Source of the DNA: Streptomyces narbonensis
GTDB taxonomy: Bacteria; Actinomycetota; Actinomycetes; Streptomycetales; Streptomycetaceae
Direction of reading: 5' to 3'
DNA: 64,000 nt
NCBI RefSeq assembly: GCF_014649015.1
Contig: NZ_BMSF01000012.1
Span: 124,001 to 188,000, forward strand
Shown here: one piece after another, positions 27,392 to 36,052 of the stretch
Layout: each line of letters begins with the position of its first letter
Numbering within the stretch: the first letter of the stretch is position 1
Program-made: the position numbers and the translations under genes
Notes under the pieces: model-generated
Databases searched by the model: none
The model's input: the letters and a program-made list of their open reading frames with translations, nothing else
What the model was told of the DNA's origin: nothing

Positions 27392-28201
27392 GTGGCGAGA
27401 GTGCGGTTGAGCGTGGCGGAGCGGCGGGAGGACCTGCTGCGGGCCGCCGTCGACCAGATCGAGGCCCGGGGCGTGACCGCCGTCCGGATCTCCGACGTGG
27501 CTTCGGCACTCGGCGTGAGCAACGCCCTGGTGCTCTACCACTTCTCCACCAAGGAACAGCTGGTCGCGGCCGCCTTCTCGCACGCGGCCGAGGCCGACCT
27601 CGCCCGCCTCCGACAGCTGCTCGGCCGGCGCTCCACGGCGGGGCGCCGGCTGCGCGCCGCCGTCCGCTGGTACGCGCCGACGGGGCAGGCCAAGGGCTGG
27701 CGCCTGTGGATCGAGGGGTGGGCCGCCTCGCTGCGCGACCCCGAACTGCGCGAGGTCGCCGCCTCGCTCGACCGGGAGTGGAAGGCGGCGCTGGCGCGGG
27801 TGATCGCGGAGGGGGTCGAGGCCGGCGAGTTCCGCTGTCCGGACCCGACCGCGGCGGCCTGGCGGCTCACCGCGTTCCTCGACGGGCTCGCGGTACAGAC
27901 GACGGCGTACGACGGCTCCCTCTCGCGCGCCACGCTGCTGCGGTGGGCGGACGCCGCCCTCGCCCGGGAGCTGGGCCTGCCGGAGGAGACGGTGGGCGGG
28001 GCCCCGGCGGCCGCGTCCCTGGAGGTGCGGGACGTGCCGGAGGTGCCGGGCGAGCCGGATGTACCGGGCCGGCCGGAGGACCCGGGCGGTACCGGTCCCC
28101 ACCGCGAGGACGGAGAGGTCGGAGAGGTCGGAGAGGTCGGAGAGGTCGGAGAGGTCGGAGAGGAAGGAACGGACAGGGCGGCGGGACCGCCCGGTCCGTA
28201 G
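27392..28201 (+). CDS. TetR-family regulator with repeat-rich C-terminal tail
   Basis: A 269-aa TetR protein, longer than the usual ~200. The DNA-binding domain ERREDLLRAAVDQIEARGVTAVRISDVASALGVSNALVLYHFSTKEQLV is at the N-terminus, followed by a TetR_C domain to about residue 205. The last ~65 residues are low complexity, including GEV repeats encoded by a 9-bp tandem repeat. The GTG at 27392 was chosen as the start nearest the HTH. Probably regulates the upstream dehydrogenase, and perhaps the divergent MBL gene, through the 26098-26115 palindrome. Confidence 0.88.
   Translation: MARVRLSVAERREDLLRAAVDQIEARGVTAVRISDVASALGVSNALVLYHFSTKEQLVAAAFSHAAEADLARLRQLLGRRSTAGRRLRAAVRWYAPTGQAKGWRLWIEGWAASLRDPELREVAASLDREWKAALARVIAEGVEAGEFRCPDPTAAAWRLTAFLDGLAVQTTAYDGSLSRATLLRWADAALARELGLPEETVGGAPAAASLEVRDVPEVPGEPDVPGRPEDPGGTGPHREDGEVGEVGEVGEVGEVGEEGTDRAAGPPGP
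28112..28165. repeat. 9-bp tandem repeat (ggagaggtc), five exact plus one variant copy
   Basis: Five identical units from 28112 to 28156 and a sixth ending in gaa. They encode Gly-Glu-Val repeats in the C-terminal tail of the TetR protein. Confidence 0.92.
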
Positions 28202-28203
28202 CC

Positions 28204-29049
28204 TCAGACCAGTTCGAAGACCGCCGAGACGGTGACCTGCTCCTCGATCTCGCCGGGCGCCAGCGGGACGCCCGGCTCGTCCGCGGGCATCGAGGGGAGG
28301 GCGCCCTGGCCGGGGCGCACCGAGTCGCCCTCGCTGAGGGAGACCAGCCGGCCGAGCTGGTGCCCGCTGAGCCGCGCGTGCTGCGAGGCCTTCTCGTACG
28401 CGTCCTGGAAGGCGGCCTCCCGCGCCTTCGCCCGCAGCGCCGACGGGTCGGCGACGTCGAAGACGACGCCGTTGACCCGGCCCTCGTCCCCCGTGGCCTC
28501 GTTCACCGCGCCGATGACCGGCCCGGTCCTGTCGAGGTCGCGGACCTTCACGGAGAAGGACTGGCCGGCCTGGTAGCCGGTCACCTTGCTCTCCCCGGCG
28601 GTGTTCTGCGTGTAGACCGGAGCCAGCGAGAGGCTGTCGGTCCGGATGTCCCTGTCCTCGATCCCCTCCTTGCGCAGCACGTCCAGCAGGGACTTGGCAG
28701 CGGCGCTCTGCGCGGCCATCGCCTCCTTCGCCGTCTTGCGGCTCGCCTCGACCCCGACGGACAGGACCGCCAGATCCGGTGCGGCGGCCGCCCGGCCGCT
28801 CCCGCTGACACTGACCGTGGCGGGCGCGGCCTCCTGGGCGGCGGGCCGCGGGGCCGTCCGCCCGGGCGCCGCGGCCAGGGCGGGGGCGGCCGTGCCCACG
28901 AGCAGCCCACCGAGGACGGCGGTGGCGGCGAACAGACGGGCGGCGCGGGCGGCCGTGGAGGCGCGGGCGCTCTTCGAGGTGCTGGTGGTCTTCGAGGTGG
29001 CGTGGGCGATCGTCGCGGAACGGGCGGTCCGGGGCTGGCGGGTCGTCAC
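28204..29049 (-). CDS. SIMPL (DUF541) domain secreted protein
   Basis: A 281-aa exported protein. A long positively charged N-region precedes a hydrophobic core and an AXA-type site (LLVGTAAPALAAAP, cleavage about residue 60). The mature part is a SIMPL domain: VSVSGSGRAAAAPDLAVLSVGVEASRKTAKEA, GIEDRDIRTDSLSLAPVYTQN and AREAAFQDAYEKASQHARLSG. The family is known from oxidative-stress and envelope proteins but has no defined activity. GTG at 29049 is the start preceding the signal sequence. It converges with the TetR gene with only 2 bp between stops. Confidence 0.9.
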   Translation of the reverse strand: MTTRQPRTARSATIAHATSKTTSTSKSARASTAARAARLFAATAVLGGLLVGTAAPALAAAPGRTAPRPAAQEAAPATVSVSGSGRAAAAPDLAVLSVGVEASRKTAKEAMAAQSAAAKSLLDVLRKEGIEDRDIRTDSLSLAPVYTQNTAGESKVTGYQAGQSFSVKVRDLDRTGPVIGAVNEATGDEGRVNGVVFDVADPSALRAKAREAAFQDAYEKASQHARLSGHQLGRLVSLSEGDSVRPGQGALPSMPADEPGVPLAPGEIEEQVTVSAVFELV

Positions 29050-29188
29050 AGGCGGTCCCTTCGGGGGTGGGTGCCGGGGCTCCGGCGGGCACATCCCAGC
29101 ACCCGGCACCGCCGCCTCCCGCACGCCACTCCTGACGGGCGGCACCCTTCACCTCTCCGTACCAGCCGTTCCGCGCACCGGGCCCCGC

Positions 29189-30256
29189 TCAGGTCTGGAC
29201 GAGCGGCTCGTACGCCTCGGCGGAGAGTCCGAAGGTCCAGGCGACGCCCTCCCGGGCGGTCCGGGTCGCGGGCGGCACCCGCAGCCAGTACGTGCGGTGG
29301 CTGCCGTCCGGTTCGGGCGTGGAGTTGACCACCTCCACCATCACCACGTCCTCGTCGTCGGCCAGTTCGACGCGCCACAGGACACCCGTCTCGTCGCGGT
29401 GCTCGTGCCGGGCGCCGGATTCCGCGAGGTAGCGGTCGTAGCCGTAGTGCTCCAGCATCACGCGCCGCAGTTCGGCGTTCTCCTCCGCCCGTATCCGCTC
29501 CGGGGTGAGGCCGGCGAGACCGGCGAGGAAGTCGGCGGCGACCGGCATCCCGCGCCAGGCGTGGAGGGCGAAGCCGTCGGCGTACGCGAGGGCCGGGCCG
29601 TCACCTCGGTCGAGGCGGCCGGCCTCGTCCCGGTGGAGCTCCAGGGGACGCTCGCAGACCACGGCGACGTCCTCGTAGGGCCACCACCAGCCGGCGTGCT
29701 CGGCGACGGCGGCGAGACCCGTGAGCCGCTCGCCCCGCCCGTCGAAGGCGGCCAGCCAGGCGGCGTCGTGCTGGCCGAGCACCGCGTCGAGCAGCACGAG
29801 CCGCACGGCGGTCGCCTCCCGATCTCCCCGAGCCTCCCCTGCTACCTCTCCCGCCCCCTCTGCTGCCTCTCCCGCCTCCCCTTCTGCCCCTACCTCCTCC
29901 GTCACCCCGGCCCGGATCCGCTCGGCGAGCGCCCGCGTGAGGTCCCAGAGTCCCGCGCCGGTCGCCTGCCAGTGCGCCGCCCAGCCCGCGGGGCCGAGCG
30001 CGTCGTGGAGGCGCCGCCGCTCCTCGGCCCAGGGCCGGGTGCGCACCTCGTCCCGTACCGAACGGCCCGGGTCCGTGAGCCCCCGGACGAGCGCGACGGC
30101 CGCGAGCGGCGAGGCCGCCCACAGCACGCGTGAGGGCTCGGCGAGCCCCGCCGCGCGGTAGGCGAGCCGGACCCCGGCCTCAGCGGCGGCGCGGTCGGCC
30201 GGTCCGGTGGCCGCGGCGACGGCCCGCCACTTGTCCTGTGCGGTGGTGTGGTTCAT
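29189..30256 (-). CDS. DUF6745 domain protein
   Basis: A 355-aa soluble protein of the DUF6745 type, with AAWLAAFDGRGERLTGLAAVAEHAGWWWPYEDVAVV in the middle and the sequence GDGPALAYADGFALHAWRG as its most recognisable part. Around residues 115-145 lies a Glu/Ala/Gly-rich linker. ATG at 30256 lies 26 bp after the small upstream gene, so both are likely one transcript. That transcript starts at a PafBC-type DNA-damage promoter. Function unknown. Confidence 0.78.
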   Translation of the reverse strand: MNHTTAQDKWRAVAAATGPADRAAAEAGVRLAYRAAGLAEPSRVLWAASPLAAVALVRGLTDPGRSVRDEVRTRPWAEERRRLHDALGPAGWAAHWQATGAGLWDLTRALAERIRAGVTEEVGAEGEAGEAAEGAGEVAGEARGDREATAVRLVLLDAVLGQHDAAWLAAFDGRGERLTGLAAVAEHAGWWWPYEDVAVVCERPLELHRDEAGRLDRGDGPALAYADGFALHAWRGMPVAADFLAGLAGLTPERIRAEENAELRRVMLEHYGYDRYLAESGARHEHRDETGVLWRVELADDEDVVMVEVVNSTPEPDGSHRTYWLRVPPATRTAREGVAWTFGLSAEAYEPLVQT

Positions 30257-30282
30257 GTCGATGTCCCCCTGGTCTCTCTCGG

Positions 30283-30609
30283 TCAGTCCGCGACGATCCG
30301 GTACGCGCCGGGGACGTACTCCCGCTGGCGCACGACCCGGTACCAGCCCTTTGGCAGCGGGATCGGAGCGTGCTCCTCGTGCACCACCCGGCCGCCCTCC
30401 GGCAGTTCGAGGAGCAGCGGACCCAAGGGCCCCGGCTCCCGCACGAGCCGGCCGGGCCCGGGAATCGCATGGGCGTGCCCGGTCACCTCGCCGAGGGCGA
30501 GGACCAGGCGGCCCCTGGCGTCCCTCGGCTCCCCCGCCGCGCCCTTCGCCCGGGCCGGTACGGCCGTCTCCTCGACGGGCGCGATCAGCACGTCTCCCTG
30601 CCGGTACAT
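30283..30609 (-). CDS. Small conserved hypothetical protein upstream of DUF6745
   Basis: A 108-aa protein beginning MYRQGDVLIAPV. The middle contains GEVTGHAHAI and the end VHEEHAPIPLPKGWYRVVRQREY, a pattern I recognise from small Streptomyces proteins found next to DUF6745 genes. No signal peptide or membrane segment. GGGAGAG lies upstream of the ATG. Conserved His residues could bind metal (speculative). The first gene of a putative damage-inducible pair. Confidence 0.75.
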   Translation of the reverse strand: MYRQGDVLIAPVEETAVPARAKGAAGEPRDARGRLVLALGEVTGHAHAIPGPGRLVREPGPLGPLLLELPEGGRVVHEEHAPIPLPKGWYRVVRQREYVPGAYRIVAD

Positions 30610-30656
30610 GGCTCTCCCCTCCCCGTTCGGCACCGATCCGCCGAACACGAGAACCG

Positions 30657-30678
30657 ACGCTAGGGGCAGGGTCTGACA
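30657..30678 (-). promoter_or_regulatory. PafBC/RecA-NDp-type DNA-damage promoter
   Basis: On the minus strand TGTCAGAC, exactly 8 bp, then TAGCGT. This matches the pattern TGTCRGtg-N8-TAnnnT. The -10-like element ends 48 bp upstream of the small gene's ATG at 30609. This is the second such element in the window. Confidence 0.65.
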
Positions 30679-30793
30679 TTGATACTCGTAGCGGGTTCCG
30701 GTGGGGCAGCCCCGGCGGAGGGCGTTGTCGGTGCCGCTTGGTACAACTCTTGGCATCAGCCGTTCAGCGTCGTCCGTTGTCTGGAGCACTGTC

Positions 30794-31777
30794 ATGCCCA
30801 TCGGGATCTACCAGCACGAGTTCCACGGCCTTCCCGTGTTCGACTTCCCGGGCGTGCTCGCGGACCCCGACGAGAGCACGGCCTCGGTCACCGAGCTGCC
30901 CGACGCGGAGGCGGTCGCCTGGCGGATCTCCGCCCCTACCTACAGCGACCCCGGGGACGAGCACTGGGAGCCGCTCTTCGAGCGGTTCCTCAAGACGGTC
31001 GACGCGGAGCGGGTGCGCGCGCTGGTGGTCGGGGGCTGGGACGAGCCGTACGAGACCTCGTCCGCGTTCGTCGTCGAAGCGCTGGTCGCCGCCCGCGACC
31101 GGCTCACGAACCTGCGCGCGGTGTTCCTCGGGGACATGACGGGCGAGGACTGCGAGATCTCCTGGATCGTGCAGTCGGACGTGACGCCGCTGCTCACCGC
31201 GTACCCGGCCCTGCGGGAGTTCGGGGTGCGCGGGGGCACGGGACTGCTCTTCCCTCCGGTCCGGCACGAGGGTCTGGAGGCCCTGACGGTCGAGACGGGC
31301 GGCCTCCCCGCCACGGTCGTGCGCGGGATCGTCGGCAGCGAGCTGCCCGCGCTGGAGAACCTCGAACTCTGGCTCGGGACCGACGAGTACGGCGGCGACG
31401 CCACCGCCGAGGACCTCGCGCCGCTGCTCGCCGGCACGGGCTTCCCCGCCCTGCGCCACCTGGGGCTGTGCAACAGCGTCATCCAGGACGAGATCGCCGC
31501 CGCCGTGGCCGGCGCCCCGGTCGTCGCCCGGATCGAGCGGCTCGACCTCTCCATGGGCGTGCTGACCGACGAGGGCGCGACCGCCCTGCTCGACGGGCAG
31601 CCGCTGACCCACCTCGGCCACCTCGACCTCTCGCACCACTACCTGTCGGACGCGATGAGCGAGCGGGTGCGCGCCGCACTCGTCCCGCACGGCGTGACGG
31701 TCGACCTGGACGACGCCCAGGAGCCGGACGACGACGGTGACGGCGAGGTCTACCGGTACGTCGCGGTAGCCGAATGA
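30794..31777 (+). CDS. STM4015-family leucine-rich-repeat-like protein
   Basis: A 327-aa protein that fits the STM4015 family. The C-terminal two-thirds consist of irregular leucine-rich repeat-like units (LEALTVETGGLPATVV, LENLELWLGTDEYGG, LRHLGLCNSVIQDEI, IERLDLSMGVLTDEGATALL, LGHLDLSHHYLSD). This suggests a curved protein-binding scaffold. The start MPIGIYQHEFHGLPVFDF is typical. It is first in a five-gene cassette, and its stop overlaps the STM4014 start (ATGA). No catalytic motif; it may present or recognise a protein substrate for the downstream enzymes (inference). Confidence 0.87.
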   Translation: MPIGIYQHEFHGLPVFDFPGVLADPDESTASVTELPDAEAVAWRISAPTYSDPGDEHWEPLFERFLKTVDAERVRALVVGGWDEPYETSSAFVVEALVAARDRLTNLRAVFLGDMTGEDCEISWIVQSDVTPLLTAYPALREFGVRGGTGLLFPPVRHEGLEALTVETGGLPATVVRGIVGSELPALENLELWLGTDEYGGDATAEDLAPLLAGTGFPALRHLGLCNSVIQDEIAAAVAGAPVVARIERLDLSMGVLTDEGATALLDGQPLTHLGHLDLSHHYLSDAMSERVRAALVPHGVTVDLDDAQEPDDDGDGEVYRYVAVAE

Positions 31778-32982
31778 CCGTCCACCCGCGCCTCGTCGTC
31801 GTCGGCGATCCGGCGGGTCGTCGCGTCGCGTTCTTCCAGGACGCGCTGCGGGCCGCCGGGCTGCCCGGGGCGCGGGTGGTGTCCTGGCCGGACGTCCTGT
31901 GCGGCCGGGCGCGGTTCGCCGCCGGCGAGACCGTAAGGCTGGACTCGCCCGGTGAGGACCCGGAGGCAGACCGGCTGCTGCGCGGGGTCGACGACCCGGC
32001 CCGGGTCGAGGGCTCCGGCCGCTGGTACACCCGGTTCACCGCCGCCGTCTCCGCGCTCGCGGGGACCGTCGGGGACGCGGGCGCCGCGCTCGTGGACGAT
32101 CCCGGCGAGCTCGCGGTCCTGTTCGACAAGCGGCTGAGCCACGGCAGGCTGCGGGCGGCCGGTGTGCCGGTGCCCGAGTCCCCGACCTCGGGGCCCGCCG
32201 CCCCGGCCGTGGGCGGCTGGGACGAGCTCCGGTCACTGCTCGACGCGGCGGGGCTGCGGCGGGTGTTCGTGAAGCTCGCGCACGGCTCCTCCGCCTCGGG
32301 GGTGCTCGCGGTGGAGTCGAACGGCGCGGGCAGGATCCAGGCGACGACCTCGGTGGAGCGCGGCCCGGACGGGCGCCTCTTCAACTCCCTGCGGGTGCGG
32401 CGCTACACGGGCGAGCGGGAGATCGCCGCGATCGTGGACGCGCTCGCCCCCGACGGGCTGCACGTCGAGCGCTGGCTGCCCAAGGCGACCCAGGACGGCC
32501 GGGCCGCCGACCTGCGGGTGGTGGTCATCGACGGCCGGGCCACCCATGCCGTCGTCCGCACGAGCCGTTCGCCGATGACCAATCTGCATCTGGGGGGCGC
32601 CCGGGGCGACCTGGCCGCCGCCCGGGCCGCGATCGTCGCGGCCGGCGGGCGCTGGGAGGACGCGCTCGGCGTGTGCGAGCGGGCCGCCGCGGCCTTCCCC
32701 GGGACCCGGTGCGTGGGCGTCGATCTGCTGCCCGCCACCGGCTGGCGCCGCTTCGCGGTGGGCGAGGTCAACGCCTTCGGCGATCTGCTGCCCGGCCTCA
32801 AGGGTCTTCCGGGCAGCGGCGCCGAGGGCCTCGACACGTACGCGGCGCAGGTCGCCGCGCAGTTCCCGGCAGCCCGCCCCGCACCCGAGGTCCCCCACCC
32901 GGAGCGAACGAGCGCGGCACGAACCCGCGCCACACGCACCATCACTGCACGAACGAGCACCACAGGAACGAGCACCACGTGA
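31774..32982 (+). CDS. STM4014-family ATP-grasp protein
   Basis: A 402-aa protein with an ATP-grasp fold. After an N-terminal Rossmann-like part (PRLVVVGDPAGRRVAFFQDAL), residues about 170-190 (RRVFVKLAHGSSASGVLAVE) form the nucleotide lysine and glycine-loop region, and the C-terminal FAVGEVNAFGDLLPGL holds the Mg-binding Glu/Asn pair. ATP-grasp enzymes join a carboxylate to an amine or thiol through an acyl phosphate. The last ~30 residues are Thr/Ala/Arg-rich low complexity. Coupled to both neighbours (ATGA upstream, GTGA downstream). Substrate unknown. Confidence 0.87.
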   Translation: MTVHPRLVVVGDPAGRRVAFFQDALRAAGLPGARVVSWPDVLCGRARFAAGETVRLDSPGEDPEADRLLRGVDDPARVEGSGRWYTRFTAAVSALAGTVGDAGAALVDDPGELAVLFDKRLSHGRLRAAGVPVPESPTSGPAAPAVGGWDELRSLLDAAGLRRVFVKLAHGSSASGVLAVESNGAGRIQATTSVERGPDGRLFNSLRVRRYTGEREIAAIVDALAPDGLHVERWLPKATQDGRAADLRVVVIDGRATHAVVRTSRSPMTNLHLGGARGDLAAARAAIVAAGGRWEDALGVCERAAAAFPGTRCVGVDLLPATGWRRFAVGEVNAFGDLLPGLKGLPGSGAEGLDTYAAQVAAQFPAARPAPEVPHPERTSAARTRATRTITARTSTTGTSTT

Positions 32983-33815
32983 ACCAGCCCGACATGAACG
33001 CGATCGTCGGCAGCCACGATCTGCTCCTCGTCACCCTCGACACGCTGCGGTACGACGTGGCGGCCGAGCTGGCGGCCGAGGGGCGCATCCCGAATCTGGC
33101 CCGGCATCTGCCCGGCGGGGCCTGGGAGCGGCGGCACGCGCCCGGCAGTTTCACGTACGCCTCCCACCAGGCGATCTTCGCCGGCTTCCTGCCGACGCCG
33201 GACACCCCGGGACCCCACCCACGGCTGTTCGCCGCCCGGTTCGCGGGCAGCGAGTCGACCGCCGGCGGGACCTTCGTCCACGACACCCCGGACCTGGTCT
33301 CGGCCCTCGCCGGCGAGGGCTACCGGACGGTCTGTGTCGGCGGCGTGGGCTTCTTCAACAAGCAGCCGCCCCTCGGCTCCGTCCTCCCCGGCCTCTTCCA
33401 GGAGAGCCACTGGGAGCCGTCCTTCGGCGTCGCCTCCCCGACCTCCTTCGAGTCCCAGGTGACCCGCGCCGAGGAGGTCGTCGCCGCGCTCCCCCAGGAC
33501 CGGCGGCTCTTCCTCTTCGTCAACGTCTCCGCGCTGCACCAGCCGAACTGGTTCCACCAGCCGGGGGCGACCCGCGAGGCCGGGGACTCCCGGGCCACCC
33601 ACGCGGCGGCCCTCGAATACGTCGACCGGCACATCGGCCGGCTCTTCGCCGCGATGAGCAGCCGGCGTCCCTGCTTCGCGATCGTCTGCTCCGACCACGG
33701 CACGGCGTACGGGGAGGACGGCCACACCGGGCACCGCCTCGGCCACGAGGTCGTGTGGACCGTGCCGTACGCGCAGTTCGAGCTGGCGGGCCCGGAGCGG
33801 GAGGTGGCGGCATGA
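32979..33815 (+). CDS. STM4013-family alkaline-phosphatase-fold hydrolase
   Basis: A 278-aa enzyme of the alkaline phosphatase/sulfatase superfamily. LLLVTLDTLRYDVA near the N-terminus holds the first metal-binding Asp; SFTYASHQAIFAGFLP places a Thr or Ser where the nucleophile usually is; and CSDHGTAYGEDGHTGHRLGHEV near the end supplies metal-binding Asp/His residues. The CxPSR formylglycine motif of sulfatases is absent, so a phosphoesterase or phosphotransferase is more likely. No signal peptide, so it acts in the cytoplasm, unusual for this superfamily. GTG at 32979 overlaps the STM4014 stop. Confidence 0.87.
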   Translation: MNQPDMNAIVGSHDLLLVTLDTLRYDVAAELAAEGRIPNLARHLPGGAWERRHAPGSFTYASHQAIFAGFLPTPDTPGPHPRLFAARFAGSESTAGGTFVHDTPDLVSALAGEGYRTVCVGGVGFFNKQPPLGSVLPGLFQESHWEPSFGVASPTSFESQVTRAEEVVAALPQDRRLFLFVNVSALHQPNWFHQPGATREAGDSRATHAAALEYVDRHIGRLFAAMSSRRPCFAIVCSDHGTAYGEDGHTGHRLGHEVVWTVPYAQFELAGPEREVAA

Positions 33816-35161
33816 GCGAGCCGGCCACCCCACGCCCGTACCGCAGTTACGTCTACGCCTACCCGCACAAGACGGCGTACCGTCCGCTGCCCGCCCCCGC
33901 GCCCTCCCTCTCCGACCTCTGGCGGGACGAGCCGAAGGACGCGCTCTCCCTCTACGCGCACATACCGTTCTGCGAGGTCCGCTGCGGCTTCTGTAACCTC
34001 TTCACCCGGATCGGCGCCCCCGACGAGCTGACCACCCGCTACCTCGACGCCCTCGACCGCCAGGCCGCGGCGGTCCGCGAGGCGCTCGGCGACGCGGCCC
34101 CGGTGCGGTTCGCGACGGCCGCGTTCGGCGGTGGCACGCCCACCTTCCTCACCGCCGCCGAGCTGGAGCGGCTCTGCGACATCTCCGAGAAGCGCATGGG
34201 GGTCGATCTGCGGGCGGTGCCCCTCTCCGTCGAGACCTCCCCCGCGACCGCGACGGCCGACCGGCTCGCGCTCCTCGCCGAGCGGGGCGCGACGCGCCTC
34301 AGCATCGGGGTGCAGAGCTTCGTGGAGGCGGAGGCGCGGGCCGCCGTCCGGCCGCAGCGCCGCGCGGACGTCGAGTCGGCCCTCGGCCGGATCCGGGACA
34401 CCGGGGTCCCGGTGCTGAACATCGACCTCATCTACGGGATCGACGGCCAGACCGAGCGGTCCTGGCGCTCCTCGCTCGACGCGGCGCTCGCCTGGCGCCC
34501 CGAGGAGCTGTACCTCTACCCGCTGTACGTCCGCCCCCTGACCGGTCTCGGTCGGATCTCCCCGGCGGACCGGGAGCGGGCCGACCGGGCGTGGGACGAG
34601 ACCCGGCTGCGTCTCTACCGGTACGGCCGGGACCACCTCCTCGCCCACGGCTACGAACAGGTGTCGATGCGGATGTTCCGGCGGACGGACGCCGCTCCCC
34701 TCGGCCCGGACGACTACGCGTGCCAGACGGACGGGATGATCGGCCTGGGCTGCGGGGCCCGCTCGTACACCTCGGCGCTGCACTACTCCTTCGACTACGC
34801 GGTCGACATGCGCGAGATCCGCTCGATCATCGACGCCTACACGGAGAGCGCGGACTTCTCCCGCGTGGAGGTGGGCCGGTGGGTCGACGCGGAGGAGGCC
34901 CGTCGCCGCCATCTGCTCCAGTCGCTGCTCCAGGCGGAGGGCATGCCGGTCGCCGGTTACGAGGAGCGGTTCGGTTCCTCCCCGTTCGCCGACTTCCCCG
35001 CGGAGCTGGCCCGCTTCGAGGCCCTCGGCTGGCTCGACGCGGACGCCCCGGCGGGGCTGCTGCGGCTCTCGCCGGAAGGGCTCGCGTACTCGGACGGGCT
35101 CGGCCCGGAGCTGTTCTCGCCGGACGTGCGGGCCGCCATGGCCGCGTACGAGCCGAAGTAG
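33812..35161 (+). CDS. STM4012-family radical SAM protein (HemW-like)
   Basis: A 449-aa radical SAM enzyme related to HemW/coproporphyrinogen III oxidase-like proteins. The iron-sulfur motif is PFCEVRCGFCN (CxxxCxxC) near residue 55. AAFGGGTPTFLTAAEL is the GGTP SAM-binding region, SVETSPATATADRL and GVQSFVEAEARAAVRPQ match HemW-like text, and NIDLIYGIDGQT is the sixth strand motif. The C-terminus has a HemN-like extra domain. Start ATG overlaps the STM4013 stop (ATGA). In this cassette it is unlikely to be the housekeeping HemW, since it always travels with STM4011-type genes. Confidence 0.9.
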   Translation: MSEPATPRPYRSYVYAYPHKTAYRPLPAPAPSLSDLWRDEPKDALSLYAHIPFCEVRCGFCNLFTRIGAPDELTTRYLDALDRQAAAVREALGDAAPVRFATAAFGGGTPTFLTAAELERLCDISEKRMGVDLRAVPLSVETSPATATADRLALLAERGATRLSIGVQSFVEAEARAAVRPQRRADVESALGRIRDTGVPVLNIDLIYGIDGQTERSWRSSLDAALAWRPEELYLYPLYVRPLTGLGRISPADRERADRAWDETRLRLYRYGRDHLLAHGYEQVSMRMFRRTDAAPLGPDDYACQTDGMIGLGCGARSYTSALHYSFDYAVDMREIRSIIDAYTESADFSRVEVGRWVDAEEARRRHLLQSLLQAEGMPVAGYEERFGSSPFADFPAELARFEALGWLDADAPAGLLRLSPEGLAYSDGLGPELFSPDVRAAMAAYEPK

Positions 35162-35170
35162 GGGGCGGCC

Positions 35171-36052
35171 GTGGATCTGACGCTGCTCTACCGCGGCCCG
35201 CTCGCCTCCTGCGACTTCGACTGCCCCTACTGTCCCTTCGCCAAGCGCCGGGACAGCCGCGAGCAGCTCCGCGCGGACCGGGCCGCACTCGACCGCTTCA
35301 CCGGGTGGGCCGCCGGGCAGACCGGCGACCGGCTGCGGATCCTCTTCACCCCGTGGGGCGAGGGCCTGGTGCGCTCCTGGTACCGGCGGGCGCTCGTCGA
35401 CCTGTCACGGCTCCCGCACGTCGAGAGGGTGGCGATCCAGACCAACCTGAGCTGCCGGACCGACTGGCTGGCGGAGGCGGACCCGGAGACCGTCGCCCTC
35501 TGGTGCACGTACCACCCGGGCCAGACGCCGTACGAGCGGTTCCTCGGCAAGTGCCGCGAGCTGGCGGACCGGGGCATCCGGTTCAGCGTCGGCGTGGTCG
35601 GCCTGCCGGAGCACCGGGAGGACGCCCGCCGGCTGCGCGCCGCCCTGCCGCCGCACGTCTACCTCTGGGTGAACGCGGCCGAGGGGCACACGTACACGGA
35701 CGCGGAGGCCGAGGAGTGGACCGGGATCGATCCGCTCTTCCCGTACAGCAGACGGCCACACCGCTCGGCGGGGCTGCCCTGCCGTACCGGCGAGTCGGTG
35801 ATCTCGGTGGACGGCGAGGGGACGGTGCGGCGCTGCCACTTCGTCAAGGCCGAGCTGGGGAACCTGTACGACGGTTCGTACCGCGCCGCACTGCGCCCCC
35901 GGGCCTGCCCCCTCGCCGTCTGCGACTGTCACATCGGCTACGTCCATCTTGAGACGCTGCCGCTGTACGACGTGTTCGCCGGCGGGGTCCTGGAGCGGAT
36001 CCCGGCCGGCGGTCCGTCGTCCCCCGGAGCGACGCTCCTCAGAGGGGCATGA
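35171..36052 (+). CDS. STM4011-family radical SAM protein
   Basis: A 293-aa radical SAM enzyme. LASCDFDCPYCPFAK holds CxxxCxxC at residues about 14-21. A second cysteine set near the C-terminus (GTVRRCHFVKAELGNLY and CPLAVCDCHIGYVH) looks like a SPASM/Twitch-type auxiliary cluster site, typical of peptide- or protein-modifying enzymes. GTG start, 9 bp after STM4012. The 3' end overlaps the convergent SGNH hydrolase by 14 bp. With STM4012 it implies two radical steps in the pathway. Confidence 0.88.
   Translation: MDLTLLYRGPLASCDFDCPYCPFAKRRDSREQLRADRAALDRFTGWAAGQTGDRLRILFTPWGEGLVRSWYRRALVDLSRLPHVERVAIQTNLSCRTDWLAEADPETVALWCTYHPGQTPYERFLGKCRELADRGIRFSVGVVGLPEHREDARRLRAALPPHVYLWVNAAEGHTYTDAEAEEWTGIDPLFPYSRRPHRSAGLPCRTGESVISVDGEGTVRRCHFVKAELGNLYDGSYRAALRPRACPLAVCDCHIGYVHLETLPLYDVFAGGVLERIPAGGPSSPGATLLRGA

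Noticed and set aside
32979..33815. STM4013 protein as a sulfatase
   Set aside because: The CxPSR formylglycine motif is missing, so it was called only an alkaline-phosphatase-fold hydrolase.
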